Source of the DNA: Flaviflexus huanghaiensis
Lineage (GTDB): Bacteria > Actinomycetota > Actinomycetes > Actinomycetales > Actinomycetaceae
Assembly: GCF_014118685.1 (NCBI RefSeq)
Contig: NZ_JACFAK010000010.1
Coordinates: 1-64,000, forward strand
DNA: 64,000 bases
Direction of reading: 5' to 3'
The notes beneath the pieces were generated by a model that saw nothing but the letters and a program-made list of their open reading frames with translations, made no database searches and was not told where the DNA came from. Below are positions 52,901-60,164 of the stretch, in pieces (position 1 is the stretch's first letter; each line of letters begins with the position of its first letter). The translations under genes were made by a program, and so were the position numbers.

Positions 52901-53413
52901 GACCTCATCGTCGACCGGGATACCGAGGGCTCTCAGTTGCCGCGCGTACGCCGCAAGCTGGAAAAGAGCGGTGACTCGGGCGGTGCGGGCGAGCTTCGTG
53001 TCCTGGACCCGGTACGACCCGTCCCCCTGCAGGACGAGGAAGTCGGTGTATCCGACAAACGGCAAGCCAAGATCATCATCTGCGACAAAGGCCGCCTGAA
53101 AGACCACGTCCGCGTGGGACTGCAGAGCGAGGAGAGTCTCCTCGGCCGCCTTCTCAATACTGCGCCGATCGTTCCCCGCAGGCCTGCCAATGATCTCGAC
53201 CCGCCGGCCCTGCTGTCGATGTGAATCGAGAACTCTCCGCTCGTGGAGTTCACCAAGTTCCGCTGTCCGCACCATCATGGCGTCGATGCTCCGCTGGAGC
53301 GGGGGAACCCGGCCCAGACGCTCGTCAAGCTGTCTCAGCCACGCATACTCACACGACGAGGCGGCGGCGAGATCACTCGCCCCCGTGACGACGCGGCCCT
53401 CATCTACATACAT
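49982..53413 (-). CDS. TM0106-type RecB-like nuclease fused to a superfamily-1 helicase
   Basis: This 1143-residue protein has three parts. Residues about 10-200 form a RecB-like nuclease (GYTDFLV, VQDTKLA as the D-x-K pair). A Cys-rich motif RCGSCEDC follows near residue 215, perhaps a metal or Fe-S site. Residues about 320-520 form an RNase-H-like exonuclease domain starting DIFFDFEGDPLW. The last third is a Upf1/Dna2-like helicase with GPPGTGKTYVAANTIV, VIDEAGQFSL, GDPQQLPQV and VDRFQGQEAAIAV. It is a typical TIGR03491-type protein of actinobacteria; the role in DNA or RNA processing is not settled. ATG 53413 has GAGGGGAG upstream. Confidence 0.83.
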   Translation of the reverse strand: MYVDEGRVVTGASDLAAASSCEYAWLRQLDERLGRVPPLQRSIDAMMVRTAELGELHERRVLDSHRQQGRRVEIIGRPAGNDRRSIEKAAEETLLALQSHADVVFQAAFVADDDLGLPFVGYTDFLVLQGDGSYRVQDTKLARTARVTALFQLAAYARQLRALGIPVDDEVDLVLGDGTTSTHRLKDIEPMYVLRRRRLAAIVGEQLASGRPVGWEDDRYSRCGSCEDCAAAIAEHRDMWLIHGLRGAQRAKLRSAGLKTIDDVAAWKSGAPTGGVPVQTLSTLSDQAALQIASEGRSEPLVRVIDPHALAALPAPSDGDIFFDFEGDPLWTADGATWGLDYLFGLVDTSGEFTAFWAHDMKQERQALLDFLDDVEARRRDHPDMHVYHYASYERAHLASLAQRHGVGEERVDTLLREGVLVDLYATVRRALRIGAPSYSIKAVEVLYMGADHREGVTTAADSVTQYAHYVELGDAGRTDEAQAVLDEIADYNRYDCLSTLRLRDWLRALPIAAGDGAGGSVTTDSGTRQTKKEQEQAKVEARTALETQVAKRAGDRFDVNRTADERAWGLAAAALHYHRREDKSFWWAHYARLDDPVDQWSGNRDVFLVEEAAIERDWSVKPRAKTLSRDLVLTGEWSPGSTPKENSCYLIYESGLLSAGGQRVAISATLGEITDGSVTVSERLPGGIEPHDLAPIAVVPGPPLETGGLADAIETWVRRAYALGAMPADPVGDLLSRRPPRFLSGSGPAPMDADNPAVVASLRDLDHSYLAVQGPPGTGKTYVAANTIVALVRDGWRVGVVAQSHKVVDNVLLTAHRFGLEPHLICKAQTADRPPLPIPITHVRNAETERFRPGQAALIGGTAWCFSRLPAASLDLLVIDEAGQFSLANTIATAPCATRLLLVGDPQQLPQVTIGSHPEPVDTSALGFLSAGHDVLPPEYGYFLPESRRMDGAVTRAVSELSYEGKLRSHASTTQRKLAGVRPGVKAIPLHHRGNVTSSTEEADEVVRIAHSHLGQQWYDGRETRPLEQDDIIVVSPYNAQVNTVRRALDEAGLSNVKVGTVDRFQGQEAAIAVTTLAASSAADVPRGLEFLLQRNRLNVSISRAMWIAYIVYSPGLVDHMPTTPSNLAELSRFARLVGADS

Positions 53414-53568
53414 CCCGCTCCCCTCGTAACCCGGCCTCCATTCTGTCTCATCTGGCGGTGAGAAATGCGGCGCATGTTCAGGCCGGCACGAGTCGCGACA
53501 GAACCCACTGGCGGAGCTGACCCGAGGAAACTCGCCACGCGCCGTCAGCTGCCGTGACGGACGTTCGT

Positions 53569-54711
53569 TTAGCCGGTGACCTTTGGCGTTTGCTTGAACG
53601 CAAGCGGCAGGGTGAGGAGAGAGACGGCACCTCCGACGAGCATCGCAGTGCTGAAAGACGAACTTGCGGCGACGGCGCCGATGACGACCGAACCCAGGCC
53701 CGTGCCCGCATCGAATCCGATGTTCCACGCCGCGCTCGCGGAGCCGTAATGAACGCGCTTGACGCCATCGAATGCGAGAAGAAGCGTGAGATTTTGTAGC
53801 CCGCCGTAGCCGATACCGACGAGTGCTGTGCCGGTGAGGAGAGCCGCAACATGCGAGTCACCTCGCACGGCGTAGGCGATGACGACCATGCCGACCGTTG
53901 TCGATACGACGAGAGGCCACACGAATCGCTGAGCACCAAAACGGTCGGCAAGGCCCCCAAGTCGCCACCTCGTTGCGGCAGCGAACACGGTGAGCAGGAG
54001 CAATCCAACCATCGCCAGCCACGGCTCGGACACCATCTGTGCGAGGAACGTGATGATCGCGCCGCCCGCAAGCGTGACGGCAAGGAGGAGGAAGATCGGC
54101 CGGAGGAGGTTCGTGTACGGCGCACGTTCCTGGGGTTTCGGCACCGCCTCCATCCGCCCCCCGAGGATGTAGGCGGGCACGGCGCCGAAGATGGGAAGGA
54201 CTCCGATCGCGAACATCGTGGCGAAGCCGAAGCGTTCAGCAAACCAGGGTCCGGTCGACATGAAGAGAATCTGAGGAGCGGCCACGGCAAGGCCGTAGAC
54301 ACCGATCGCCTCTCCTCTGCGTAGCGGGTCGACAAGTTCGGCGATGAGGGCGCTTCCGGTGACGGTGATGATGCCGAACCCGATGCCGCGCAGGGCCGAG
54401 ACGGCAAGGATCGCTTCGAGACTGTCGCTGAAGAACAGTCTGATCGTTGGCAGGCCGAGAAAGAGCGTGCCCGTCACGAGGACAAGCACCCAACCGAACT
54501 TTCGTAGGCTGGCTGGCACCATGAGCTGGGTGAGAACTGTTGTCCCCATGAGGACGCCGTTGACGAGCCCAACACCGCCCGCGTCTGCCCCGCCGGCGGC
54601 TGCCCAGAGCGGAGCAACCGGCATGAGGGCGCTATAGCCCGAGAACGCCAGTGCTGTCATTGCGACAACGAGTGGCACGCCGGGCGAGCGGAGGACAGAA
54701 GATGGAGTCAC
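53569..54711 (-). CDS. MFS transporter
   Basis: This 380-residue protein has about eleven to twelve hydrophobic segments. GVGLVNGVLMGTTVLTQLMV and RGIGFGIITVTGSALIAELV belong to the N-terminal half. RRGEAIGVYGLAVAAPQILF resembles the G.....G....G..LGP helix of drug/sugar exporters. RLGGLADRFGAQRF is the inter-domain loop. It lies 108 bases downstream of fixX on the same strand, but a hairpin and its own leaderless promoter intervene, so it need not belong to the carnitine-type cluster. The substrate is unknown. Confidence 0.75.
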   Translation of the reverse strand: MTPSSVLRSPGVPLVVAMTALAFSGYSALMPVAPLWAAAGGADAGGVGLVNGVLMGTTVLTQLMVPASLRKFGWVLVLVTGTLFLGLPTIRLFFSDSLEAILAVSALRGIGFGIITVTGSALIAELVDPLRRGEAIGVYGLAVAAPQILFMSTGPWFAERFGFATMFAIGVLPIFGAVPAYILGGRMEAVPKPQERAPYTNLLRPIFLLLAVTLAGGAIITFLAQMVSEPWLAMVGLLLLTVFAAATRWRLGGLADRFGAQRFVWPLVVSTTVGMVVIAYAVRGDSHVAALLTGTALVGIGYGGLQNLTLLLAFDGVKRVHYGSASAAWNIGFDAGTGLGSVVIGAVAASSSFSTAMLVGGAVSLLTLPLAFKQTPKVTG

Positions 54712-54718
54712 GCCAGCA

Positions 54719-54724
54719 AGGATA
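54719..54724 (-). promoter_or_regulatory. -10 element for the leaderless 54711 MFS gene
   Basis: On the minus strand TATCCT is followed by TGCTGGC and GTG 54711. Confidence 0.45.
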
Positions 54725-54782
54725 ACCCCGAACCTTGCTGGCGCTACCGCTGGACCACGGCGGCGCCGATAAGGTCCAGAGC

Positions 54783-54811
54783 GTCGGCCCGCTCACGTGG
54801 AGCGGGCCGAC
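54783..54811 (-). terminator. Hairpin after fixX
   Basis: GTCGGCCCGCT (54783-54793) and AGCGGGCCGAC (54801-54811) form a perfect 11-bp stem with a 7-base loop, eight bases after the fixX stop on the minus strand. There is no T-run. Confidence 0.75.
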
Positions 54812-54819
54812 CGTCTGTC

Positions 54820-55116
54820 CTATCCTTCGCGGAAGACGATGCCCGCGCCCGAGCTGGGATAGTGCCATGTGAGAGCACCAGGTGCTGCGACCGCGAGACA
54901 CGTCCCGCATTCCAAGCACGCGGCGTACTCGACGTCGATCGTGCCGTCCTCACGTTCGGAGTAGACGCCCGCGGGACACACCCTGACAAGGAGTTTGCCA
55001 GTTCCGGTTGACTTGGCGATGTCCTGATTGACCTCGATGTGCGAGTTGCCCTCATCGACCTCGTAGTGGTTCCCGGCCAGCCGCTGTGTGACTGAATCGT
55101 TGACAAAATCAGACAT
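54820..55116 (-). CDS. fixX: Ferredoxin-like protein FixX
   Basis: This 98-residue protein has four Cys, 47, 67, 70 and 73, in CPAGVY and CLECGTC, which would bind one [4Fe-4S] cluster. NHYEVDEGNSHIEV near the N-terminus and the C-terminal FREG match enterobacterial FixX. In the carnitine system FixX passes electrons with FixC. It is the last gene of fixABCX; its start shares one base with the fixC stop. Confidence 0.9.
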   Translation of the reverse strand: MSDFVNDSVTQRLAGNHYEVDEGNSHIEVNQDIAKSTGTGKLLVRVCPAGVYSEREDGTIDVEYAACLECGTCLAVAAPGALTWHYPSSGAGIVFREG

Positions 55117-56411
55117 TATAGTGACCTCACCGCTTGGTAACCGATCTTCGCAAGGCGCCGCATCGTCAGCTTCGAACGCTTGACCGCGCCGAGTGCGACC
55201 TTGACCAGCGGCCTGCGCGGGCTGAGATCGTGATTGAAGATGTCGTGCATAACATCAGCGACGAGCACTCCCATGTCGCCATACATCTCCTCATTTTCAA
55301 GGAACGCGGGAGCTTTCGCATACGTTGCCATGTCCTGGCCGACAAAGCTCTCGTCGACGTGTCTCGTGTAGGAGCCAAGCGCCGTGGCCGAATAGTCCTC
55401 GGCCTTGAGCGCCTCGTCGACAGCCTTCGCGGCGGCACGGGCCGAACCGGCCGCGAGATCCATGCCCCGCACCGTGAAACCGGTGTTGAGGCACAGCCCC
55501 GAGGCGTCGCCGATGATGAGAAGGCCCGGGTGGACAACATCGCCCATCATCCCCTGCCCGCCCTCCGGCACCATGTGGCAGCCGTATTCGAGCAGTTCGC
55601 CACCCTCGAGGAACGGGGCGATGAAGGGATGGGAGAGGAAGTGGTCGTGGACGTCGCTTGACGCCTTGCCTTTGTCAGCGAGATCGTCGAGCCGCAGGAC
55701 GACGCCGATCGACACACTGTCCGTGTTGGTGTACATGAACCCGCCGCCAGCGACACCCTGTGTGCAGTCGCCGACAACCGCATATGCGGCGCCGTCGCTA
55801 CCGGACAGGTTGAAACGTTGACGCACGGTGTCCTCGCCGAGGCGGATGACCGATTTGACGCCGACCGCGAGGTCCTTCGTCTTGGCCTTCGGGCGGATGC
55901 CGGCATTCTGCGCGAGGAACGAGTTGACACCGTCTGCAGCGATGACGACGCGAGCGTGGAGTTCGTCCTCGCCCGCGCGGACACCGACGAACTGGTCTCC
56001 GTCGCGTAGGAGCTCGTCGACCTTGATGCCGGGCATGACTGTCACGCCGGCCTCTTCGCACTGCTCCGCCAACCAGGGATCGAGCTTCGCCCGCAGCACG
56101 GTGACCGCGTTGACGGGCTCAGCCAGCCGCGTGTCCCAGTAGTCAATGTTGACAGCTGAACCCTCGTTGAGGAAGGACACGCAGTTTCGGGTGATCGTCC
56201 GTTCGACCGGAGCATCGCTCAAGAAGTTCGGGAAGATCTCCTGCATGATCCTGCAGTAGAAGACGCCTCCGGAGAGGTTCTTCGACCCCGGCTCGACGCC
56301 CCGCTCGATGAGGAGAACTTCGTGGCCCTCCTGCGCGAGCAGGTATGCGCAGACCGTGCCTGCGACACCCCCACCGACGATAATGACGTCGAAATCGTAC
56401 TCGACACTCAC
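55116..56411 (-). CDS. fixC: FixC-type flavoprotein (ETF-quinone oxidoreductase-like)
   Basis: This 431-residue flavoprotein begins VIIVGGGVAGTVCAYLLAQ with the FAD GxGxxG and IERG. GSKNLSGGVFYC matches the NMGG/NLSGG-type loop of FixC and ETF-QO. VIAADGVNSFLAQNAG is the DG motif, and LLIIGDASGLCLNTGFTVRG the GD..G second FAD motif. It lacks the C-terminal ferredoxin domain of mitochondrial ETF-QO, which FixX provides. The length matches E. coli FixC (about 428). It overlaps fixB by four bases. Confidence 0.92.
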   Translation of the reverse strand: MSVEYDFDVIIVGGGVAGTVCAYLLAQEGHEVLLIERGVEPGSKNLSGGVFYCRIMQEIFPNFLSDAPVERTITRNCVSFLNEGSAVNIDYWDTRLAEPVNAVTVLRAKLDPWLAEQCEEAGVTVMPGIKVDELLRDGDQFVGVRAGEDELHARVVIAADGVNSFLAQNAGIRPKAKTKDLAVGVKSVIRLGEDTVRQRFNLSGSDGAAYAVVGDCTQGVAGGGFMYTNTDSVSIGVVLRLDDLADKGKASSDVHDHFLSHPFIAPFLEGGELLEYGCHMVPEGGQGMMGDVVHPGLLIIGDASGLCLNTGFTVRGMDLAAGSARAAAKAVDEALKAEDYSATALGSYTRHVDESFVGQDMATYAKAPAFLENEEMYGDMGVLVADVMHDIFNHDLSPRRPLVKVALGAVKRSKLTMRRLAKIGYQAVRSL

Positions 56412-57268
56412 GCCAGGGCCTCTGTCATCGCTGGCAGGACCTCGTATAGGTCGCCGACAACGCCGTAGTCGGACTGAGCAAACATCGGAGCCTTGTCATC
56501 GGAGTTGATGGAGATGACCGTGCCGGAACCGACCATGCCAGCCGTGTGTTGCATCTGCCCAGAGATGCCGATGGCAACGTAGACCTCGGGGGCGACGTGC
56601 TGGCCGGTGATGCCGATGTAGCGGTCACGAGGCAACCACTCGGTGCCCTCGGAGAGCGGCCTCGAGCAGGCAATGACGGCGCCGATCGACTTCGCGAACG
56701 TGTCGGCGAGCTTGAGGTCCTCCTCGGACTTGAACCCGCGGCCGACAGCGACGATCTTCTTCGCGGCTGCGAGGTTGACTGACTCGCCCTCGGCGCGGCT
56801 CGTCGCGGTCACGACTGCAGCGTGCGTCGTTGCGGGACCGGTTTCTGATGCTGGGGCTTCGCCCTCGGGTGCGGTTCCACCATCTGCGATGGCGACGACA
56901 GCGGATTCGTAGGAGACGGTCTCTTCGACGATCCCGCCGTAGCGGCCGTAACGGATTGTGCCCTCGCCAATTTCCTTGACGCCGGAAAGGACGGGAGCGT
57001 TAAGTTTCGCCGCGACCGCGCCGGCGATGACGCGCTCAGCGGATCGGTTGGCCACGAGGACGATGTCACCCGGTTCTGCGCTTACCGCCTCTGCGACGGC
57101 CGGGGCGGCTGCCTCAGCGGGCATGCCCTCGGCAAGCGGGATGACGATCTGTCGAGCCGCACCTGGAACATCTGCTCCGACGGTGACAGCGGTGACCGGG
57201 CGGTCGCCAGCCAGCTCAAGAAGGTTCGCGACGTCGGGGTTAACTGCAATAAGCCAAATCTGTGCCAT
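56408..57268 (-). CDS. fixB: Electron transfer flavoprotein alpha subunit FixB
   Basis: This 286-residue ETF alpha subunit has an N-terminal domain (WLIAVNPDVANLLELAGD) and a C-terminal FAD domain. AAKKIVAVGRGFKSEEDLKLA opens the FAD domain. EWLPRDRYIGITGQHVAPEVYVAIGISGQMQHTAGM is present across residues about 214-250 with the conserved GISG.QH. SINSDDKAPMFAQSDYGVVGD closes it. It pairs with FixA to carry electrons to the reductase. ATG 57268 is chosen because AAGAAGA sits at normal spacing; the ATG two codons upstream is too close to it. Confidence 0.92.
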   Translation of the reverse strand: MAQIWLIAVNPDVANLLELAGDRPVTAVTVGADVPGAARQIVIPLAEGMPAEAAAPAVAEAVSAEPGDIVLVANRSAERVIAGAVAAKLNAPVLSGVKEIGEGTIRYGRYGGIVEETVSYESAVVAIADGGTAPEGEAPASETGPATTHAAVVTATSRAEGESVNLAAAKKIVAVGRGFKSEEDLKLADTFAKSIGAVIACSRPLSEGTEWLPRDRYIGITGQHVAPEVYVAIGISGQMQHTAGMVGSGTVISINSDDKAPMFAQSDYGVVGDLYEVLPAMTEALA

Positions 57269-57281
57269 GTTCATCTTCTTT

Positions 57282-58034
57282 CTAAAGAATGCCTGCCGCA
57301 CGGAGCTCACTGGCCAGGCCAGCGGCGTCGGACGAGCTGCGGATATCGTTCTTGCGTGCCTGGGGTGCTGGCCTGGTCCGGCCCGTCACCGTGACCGCGG
57401 CGTCCGACACGCCGACCTCGTCAGCGGATGCTTCGTCGAGCGGTTTCTTGCCAGCGGCAAGGATGTCCTTCATCGATGCGGCCTTGATCTCGACAGCGTC
57501 CGACGTGGCGGCGAGAACCGCGGGGCCGGTGACGTCGATCGTGCGGGTGCCACCCGCGACCGCCTGGATGACTGTGACTCCATCGGCCGTCTTCTGAACG
57601 GACATGATGTCCTGGAAGCACGGCCACCCAAGGTATCCCGCGAGGATCGCGGGGACGATCCGGGTTCCCTCATCGATCGAGGAGTCGCCCGCGAGGACGA
57701 GCTCGACATCGTCAACTTTGCGGACAAGGCCGGCCAGTGCTGACGCGACCTTGGTCGCGTTCCACTCGGCGCTCGCATCGTCAGCGACGACAAGGGCGCG
57801 ATCGAGGCCCTTGGAGATGGCGTTCTTCTTCGCCATGGAGCTCGCGACGGCGGAGGTGCCAACGGACACGCCGACAACTTCGCCGTCACCAGCAATGGTG
57901 CGGGCGAGTCCGATGGCGACCGGATCGTATTCGGACACGGCGGGCTTGGCGCGTGACCAGTCGATCTGGCCATCAGCCCCGACTGCCGCGTCCTGCGGAT
58001 TGGACGCATACTTGTAAGCGACGACAACGCTCAT
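57282..58034 (-). CDS. fixA: Electron transfer flavoprotein beta subunit FixA
   Basis: This 250-residue ETF beta subunit begins VVVAYKYASNPQDAAV and has the AKPAVSEYDPVAI and NAISKGLDRALVV segments. VELVLAGDSSIDEGTRIVPA and ILAGYLGWPCFQDI are the conserved central motifs. It forms the ETF with FixB. It is the first gene of fixABCX, transcribed away from the tetR gene. An AGAGGA ribosome-binding site precedes the ATG. The region upstream holds the palindrome at 58082-58106. Confidence 0.92.
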   Translation of the reverse strand: MSVVVAYKYASNPQDAAVGADGQIDWSRAKPAVSEYDPVAIGLARTIAGDGEVVGVSVGTSAVASSMAKKNAISKGLDRALVVADDASAEWNATKVASALAGLVRKVDDVELVLAGDSSIDEGTRIVPAILAGYLGWPCFQDIMSVQKTADGVTVIQAVAGGTRTIDVTGPAVLAATSDAVEIKAASMKDILAAGKKPLDEASADEVGVSDAAVTVTGRTRPAPQARKNDIRSSSDAAGLASELRAAGIL

Positions 58035-58081
58035 GGTTTCCTCTTTCTCTCTGTGTGGTGTGCGAAGGTGTGTGGGGTGCC

Positions 58082-58106
58082 GGGCGTGGACTTAAGTCAC
58101 ACGCCC
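58082..58106. promoter_or_regulatory. 25-bp TetR operator candidate between fixA and tetR
   Basis: GGGCGTG (58082-58088), the perfect 10-bp palindrome GACTTAAGTC (58089-58098), one extra A and CACGCCC (58100-58106) form nested inverted repeats. It lies 47 bases before fixA and about 55 before the tetR start, where one dimer could control both genes. Confidence 0.7.
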
Positions 58107-58160
58107 CCGGACTTTTGACCTGGTTGGATGGGGAAGCGAATAACTGTGGAGGGAAGACAC

Positions 58161-58781
58161 GTGACTCAGTTCTCTGTTGTAGGACGGCCCAGAAGTGTTG
58201 ATGCGGACGAGCGGATCATGAGGGCTGCCCTCGATCTGTACGGTGAAGCGGGCTGGTACGGGTTCAACCTCACGAATGTGGCGAAGCGCGCCGGCGTCGG
58301 GAAGTCGACAATGTATGCCCGGTGGAACTGCCGCGGCAGGCTGCTCATCGACTCCTTCAACCAGTTCATCGAGCTGCCCCCGATCACGGGGACAACCGTT
58401 CGGCAGATCCTCCGCGATGAGGTCATCTACCGACTCGGCCTCTACTTCGGCGAGCATTCCAAGGCGATTCGCCGCATCCTCGTCGAGATGAATACTGAAA
58501 ACGAGCCTGCTCTCATCGAGATCTACAACGCGCACGTCCTCTACCCGATTCGGGCTGTCCGCGACAGGCTGTGGATCCTCAAGAACGAGGGCGACCTGTC
58601 CTCCCATATTTCGGTCACCCGCCTGCTTGATGCGATTGAAGGGTCGACCCTCATGAGGGCTCTCACTCTGCACCCGGACAACATCGAGTGCTTCAAGACC
58701 GAATTCGCCGAGTACGCTGACGACCTGGTCGACGATCAGCTCTATGTCATCCACCACTCGAGCGACCTTCGACTCGCCTAG
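58161..58781 (+). CDS. TetR-family regulator of the cai/fix-like cluster
   Basis: This 206-residue regulator has its N-terminal HTH, ALDLYGEAGWYGFNLTNVAK with recognition segment RAGVGKSTMYARW. The remaining about 145 residues form a ligand domain (EVIYRLGLYFGEHSKAIRRI). GTG 58161 is preferred because GGAGGGA is six bases upstream; an ATG at 58128 would add eleven residues. It is divergent from fixABCX and convergent with the MFS gene. It takes the place that CaiF has in enterobacteria. The inducer could be carnitine, crotonobetaine or a CoA ester, by inference from context. Confidence 0.85.
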   Translation: MTQFSVVGRPRSVDADERIMRAALDLYGEAGWYGFNLTNVAKRAGVGKSTMYARWNCRGRLLIDSFNQFIELPPITGTTVRQILRDEVIYRLGLYFGEHSKAIRRILVEMNTENEPALIEIYNAHVLYPIRAVRDRLWILKNEGDLSSHISVTRLLDAIEGSTLMRALTLHPDNIECFKTEFAEYADDLVDDQLYVIHHSSDLRLA

Positions 58782-58792
58782 GATCGCGCACC

Positions 58793-60127
58793 TCATCGCT
58801 TCGCCTTCGTCCGGGCATTGAAGCCCTCCGAGGCCGTTTCCGTCAGCGGGTACCCGGATGTTTCCGGGGCCCACGCGACAGAGATCGCCAGTCCGAGCAG
58901 GGAAATCGCCGCGCCGACGAGCATTGTCTTACCCGTTCCGTGGGTCGCGAGGAACGTCGGCAGGACGTAGATCGACACGACGGTGCCAATGCGTGACAGT
59001 GCCATCGCCGCTCCCATCGCCGTTGCCCGCACGCTCGTCGGGAAGAGTTCGTTCGGGTAGAGCCACTGAAGGTTGCCCGGACCGCCGGAGGCGATCGCGT
59101 AAATCGCGAAGCAGGCAACGACGACGAACAAGCTCGGAGCTGGGATCACCCCAAGAACCGCAAGAGAGGCGGTCATGATGACGAAGCTCCAGATAATAAG
59201 CGGTCTTCTCCCCCAGTATTCGGCGAGGAACATCGCGGGGATGGTGCCGATCATGAAGAACGTGCCGATGATGATCTCACCGATGAGGGCCTGACGGCCC
59301 GCACCGAAGCCGAAGCCGGAGATGATCTGCGGGCCGTACGTGTAGACCGCGTACATCGGGATTGCCTGGCACAGCCAGATGACGCCAACGAAGATGATTC
59401 GCTTGAGGTACGTGCGGCGCAGCAGCGTCCTCACATCCGTCTTCTCAGCCGTCTCATCCTCGAGTTGGACGGGGGTGTGGAAAATCGATTCCATGATCCC
59501 TTCGGCCTCGTCCGTGCGGCCCTTCGACATGAGCCAGCGCGGGGACTCGGGGATTGACCAGCGACCGATGAGAATGATGAGGCACGGAATGATGGAGCTT
59601 GCCAACATCCAGCGCCAACCGCCGTCGAGGTCGAGCAGGAAGTAGCCGACAATGTAGGACGCATTCGCGCCGATGTACCACATGGCTGCGATGAAGCCCA
59701 TGGAAATCGCGCGATAGCGGCGGGGCGTGAACTCCGCGATCATCGATGTGGCGATCGGGTAGTCCGCGCCAACTGCGAGACCGATGAGGAAGCGGACGAT
59801 GAAGAGCTGGAGCGGGCTCGCGACAAAGGCGGAAATGATGGAGAGGATGCCGATGGCGGCGATATCGATGATAAACATCCGCTTCCGACCGAGCAGGTCA
59901 GTGAGCCATCCGCCGATTGAGGCGCCGAAGAACAGGCCGACGAGGGACGCGACTCCGAGAAGTCCGTTCCAGTGTTCATCGATCCTGAACTCGCTGACGA
60001 TAAGGGGCAAGGCGACGCCGATCACGCCGAGCACGTACCCCTCAAGGAACGGACCCCCAGATGAGTAGAGGGTGATCCGTTTGAGGAACGTATTCATTCC
60101 CAGATCGTCAAGGCTTACTTTCTGCAT
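58793..60127 (-). CDS. MFS transporter, sugar-porter-like, in the cai-like operon
   Basis: This 444-residue protein has twelve predicted segments. GGWLTDLLGRKRMFIIDI is the D..GRR/KR loop after segment 2. GLAVGADYPIATSMIAEFTPRRYR is the R.G.G......P.......P...R motif, and WSIPESPRWLMSKGR the PESPR.L motif of the sugar-porter/SHS branch. ATG 60127 (MQKVSLDDLG) is a reasonable start; GTG 60142 would add five residues. It is the last gene of the caiA-caiB-caiC-hydratase-MFS set and probably imports the substrate, taking the place of the BCCT carrier CaiT. Confidence 0.82.
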   Translation of the reverse strand: MQKVSLDDLGMNTFLKRITLYSSGGPFLEGYVLGVIGVALPLIVSEFRIDEHWNGLLGVASLVGLFFGASIGGWLTDLLGRKRMFIIDIAAIGILSIISAFVASPLQLFIVRFLIGLAVGADYPIATSMIAEFTPRRYRAISMGFIAAMWYIGANASYIVGYFLLDLDGGWRWMLASSIIPCLIILIGRWSIPESPRWLMSKGRTDEAEGIMESIFHTPVQLEDETAEKTDVRTLLRRTYLKRIIFVGVIWLCQAIPMYAVYTYGPQIISGFGFGAGRQALIGEIIIGTFFMIGTIPAMFLAEYWGRRPLIIWSFVIMTASLAVLGVIPAPSLFVVVACFAIYAIASGGPGNLQWLYPNELFPTSVRATAMGAAMALSRIGTVVSIYVLPTFLATHGTGKTMLVGAAISLLGLAISVAWAPETSGYPLTETASEGFNARTKAKR

Positions 60128-60164
60128 TCTTCCTTCTTCCACCGCGCCAGCCCGCTCCAGTCGC

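Noticed and set aside
53569-54711. The MFS gene as a fifth member of the fix operon
   Set aside because: A perfect hairpin lies between it and fixX, and it has its own TATCCT -10 seven bases before its start. It is on the same strand but probably separate.
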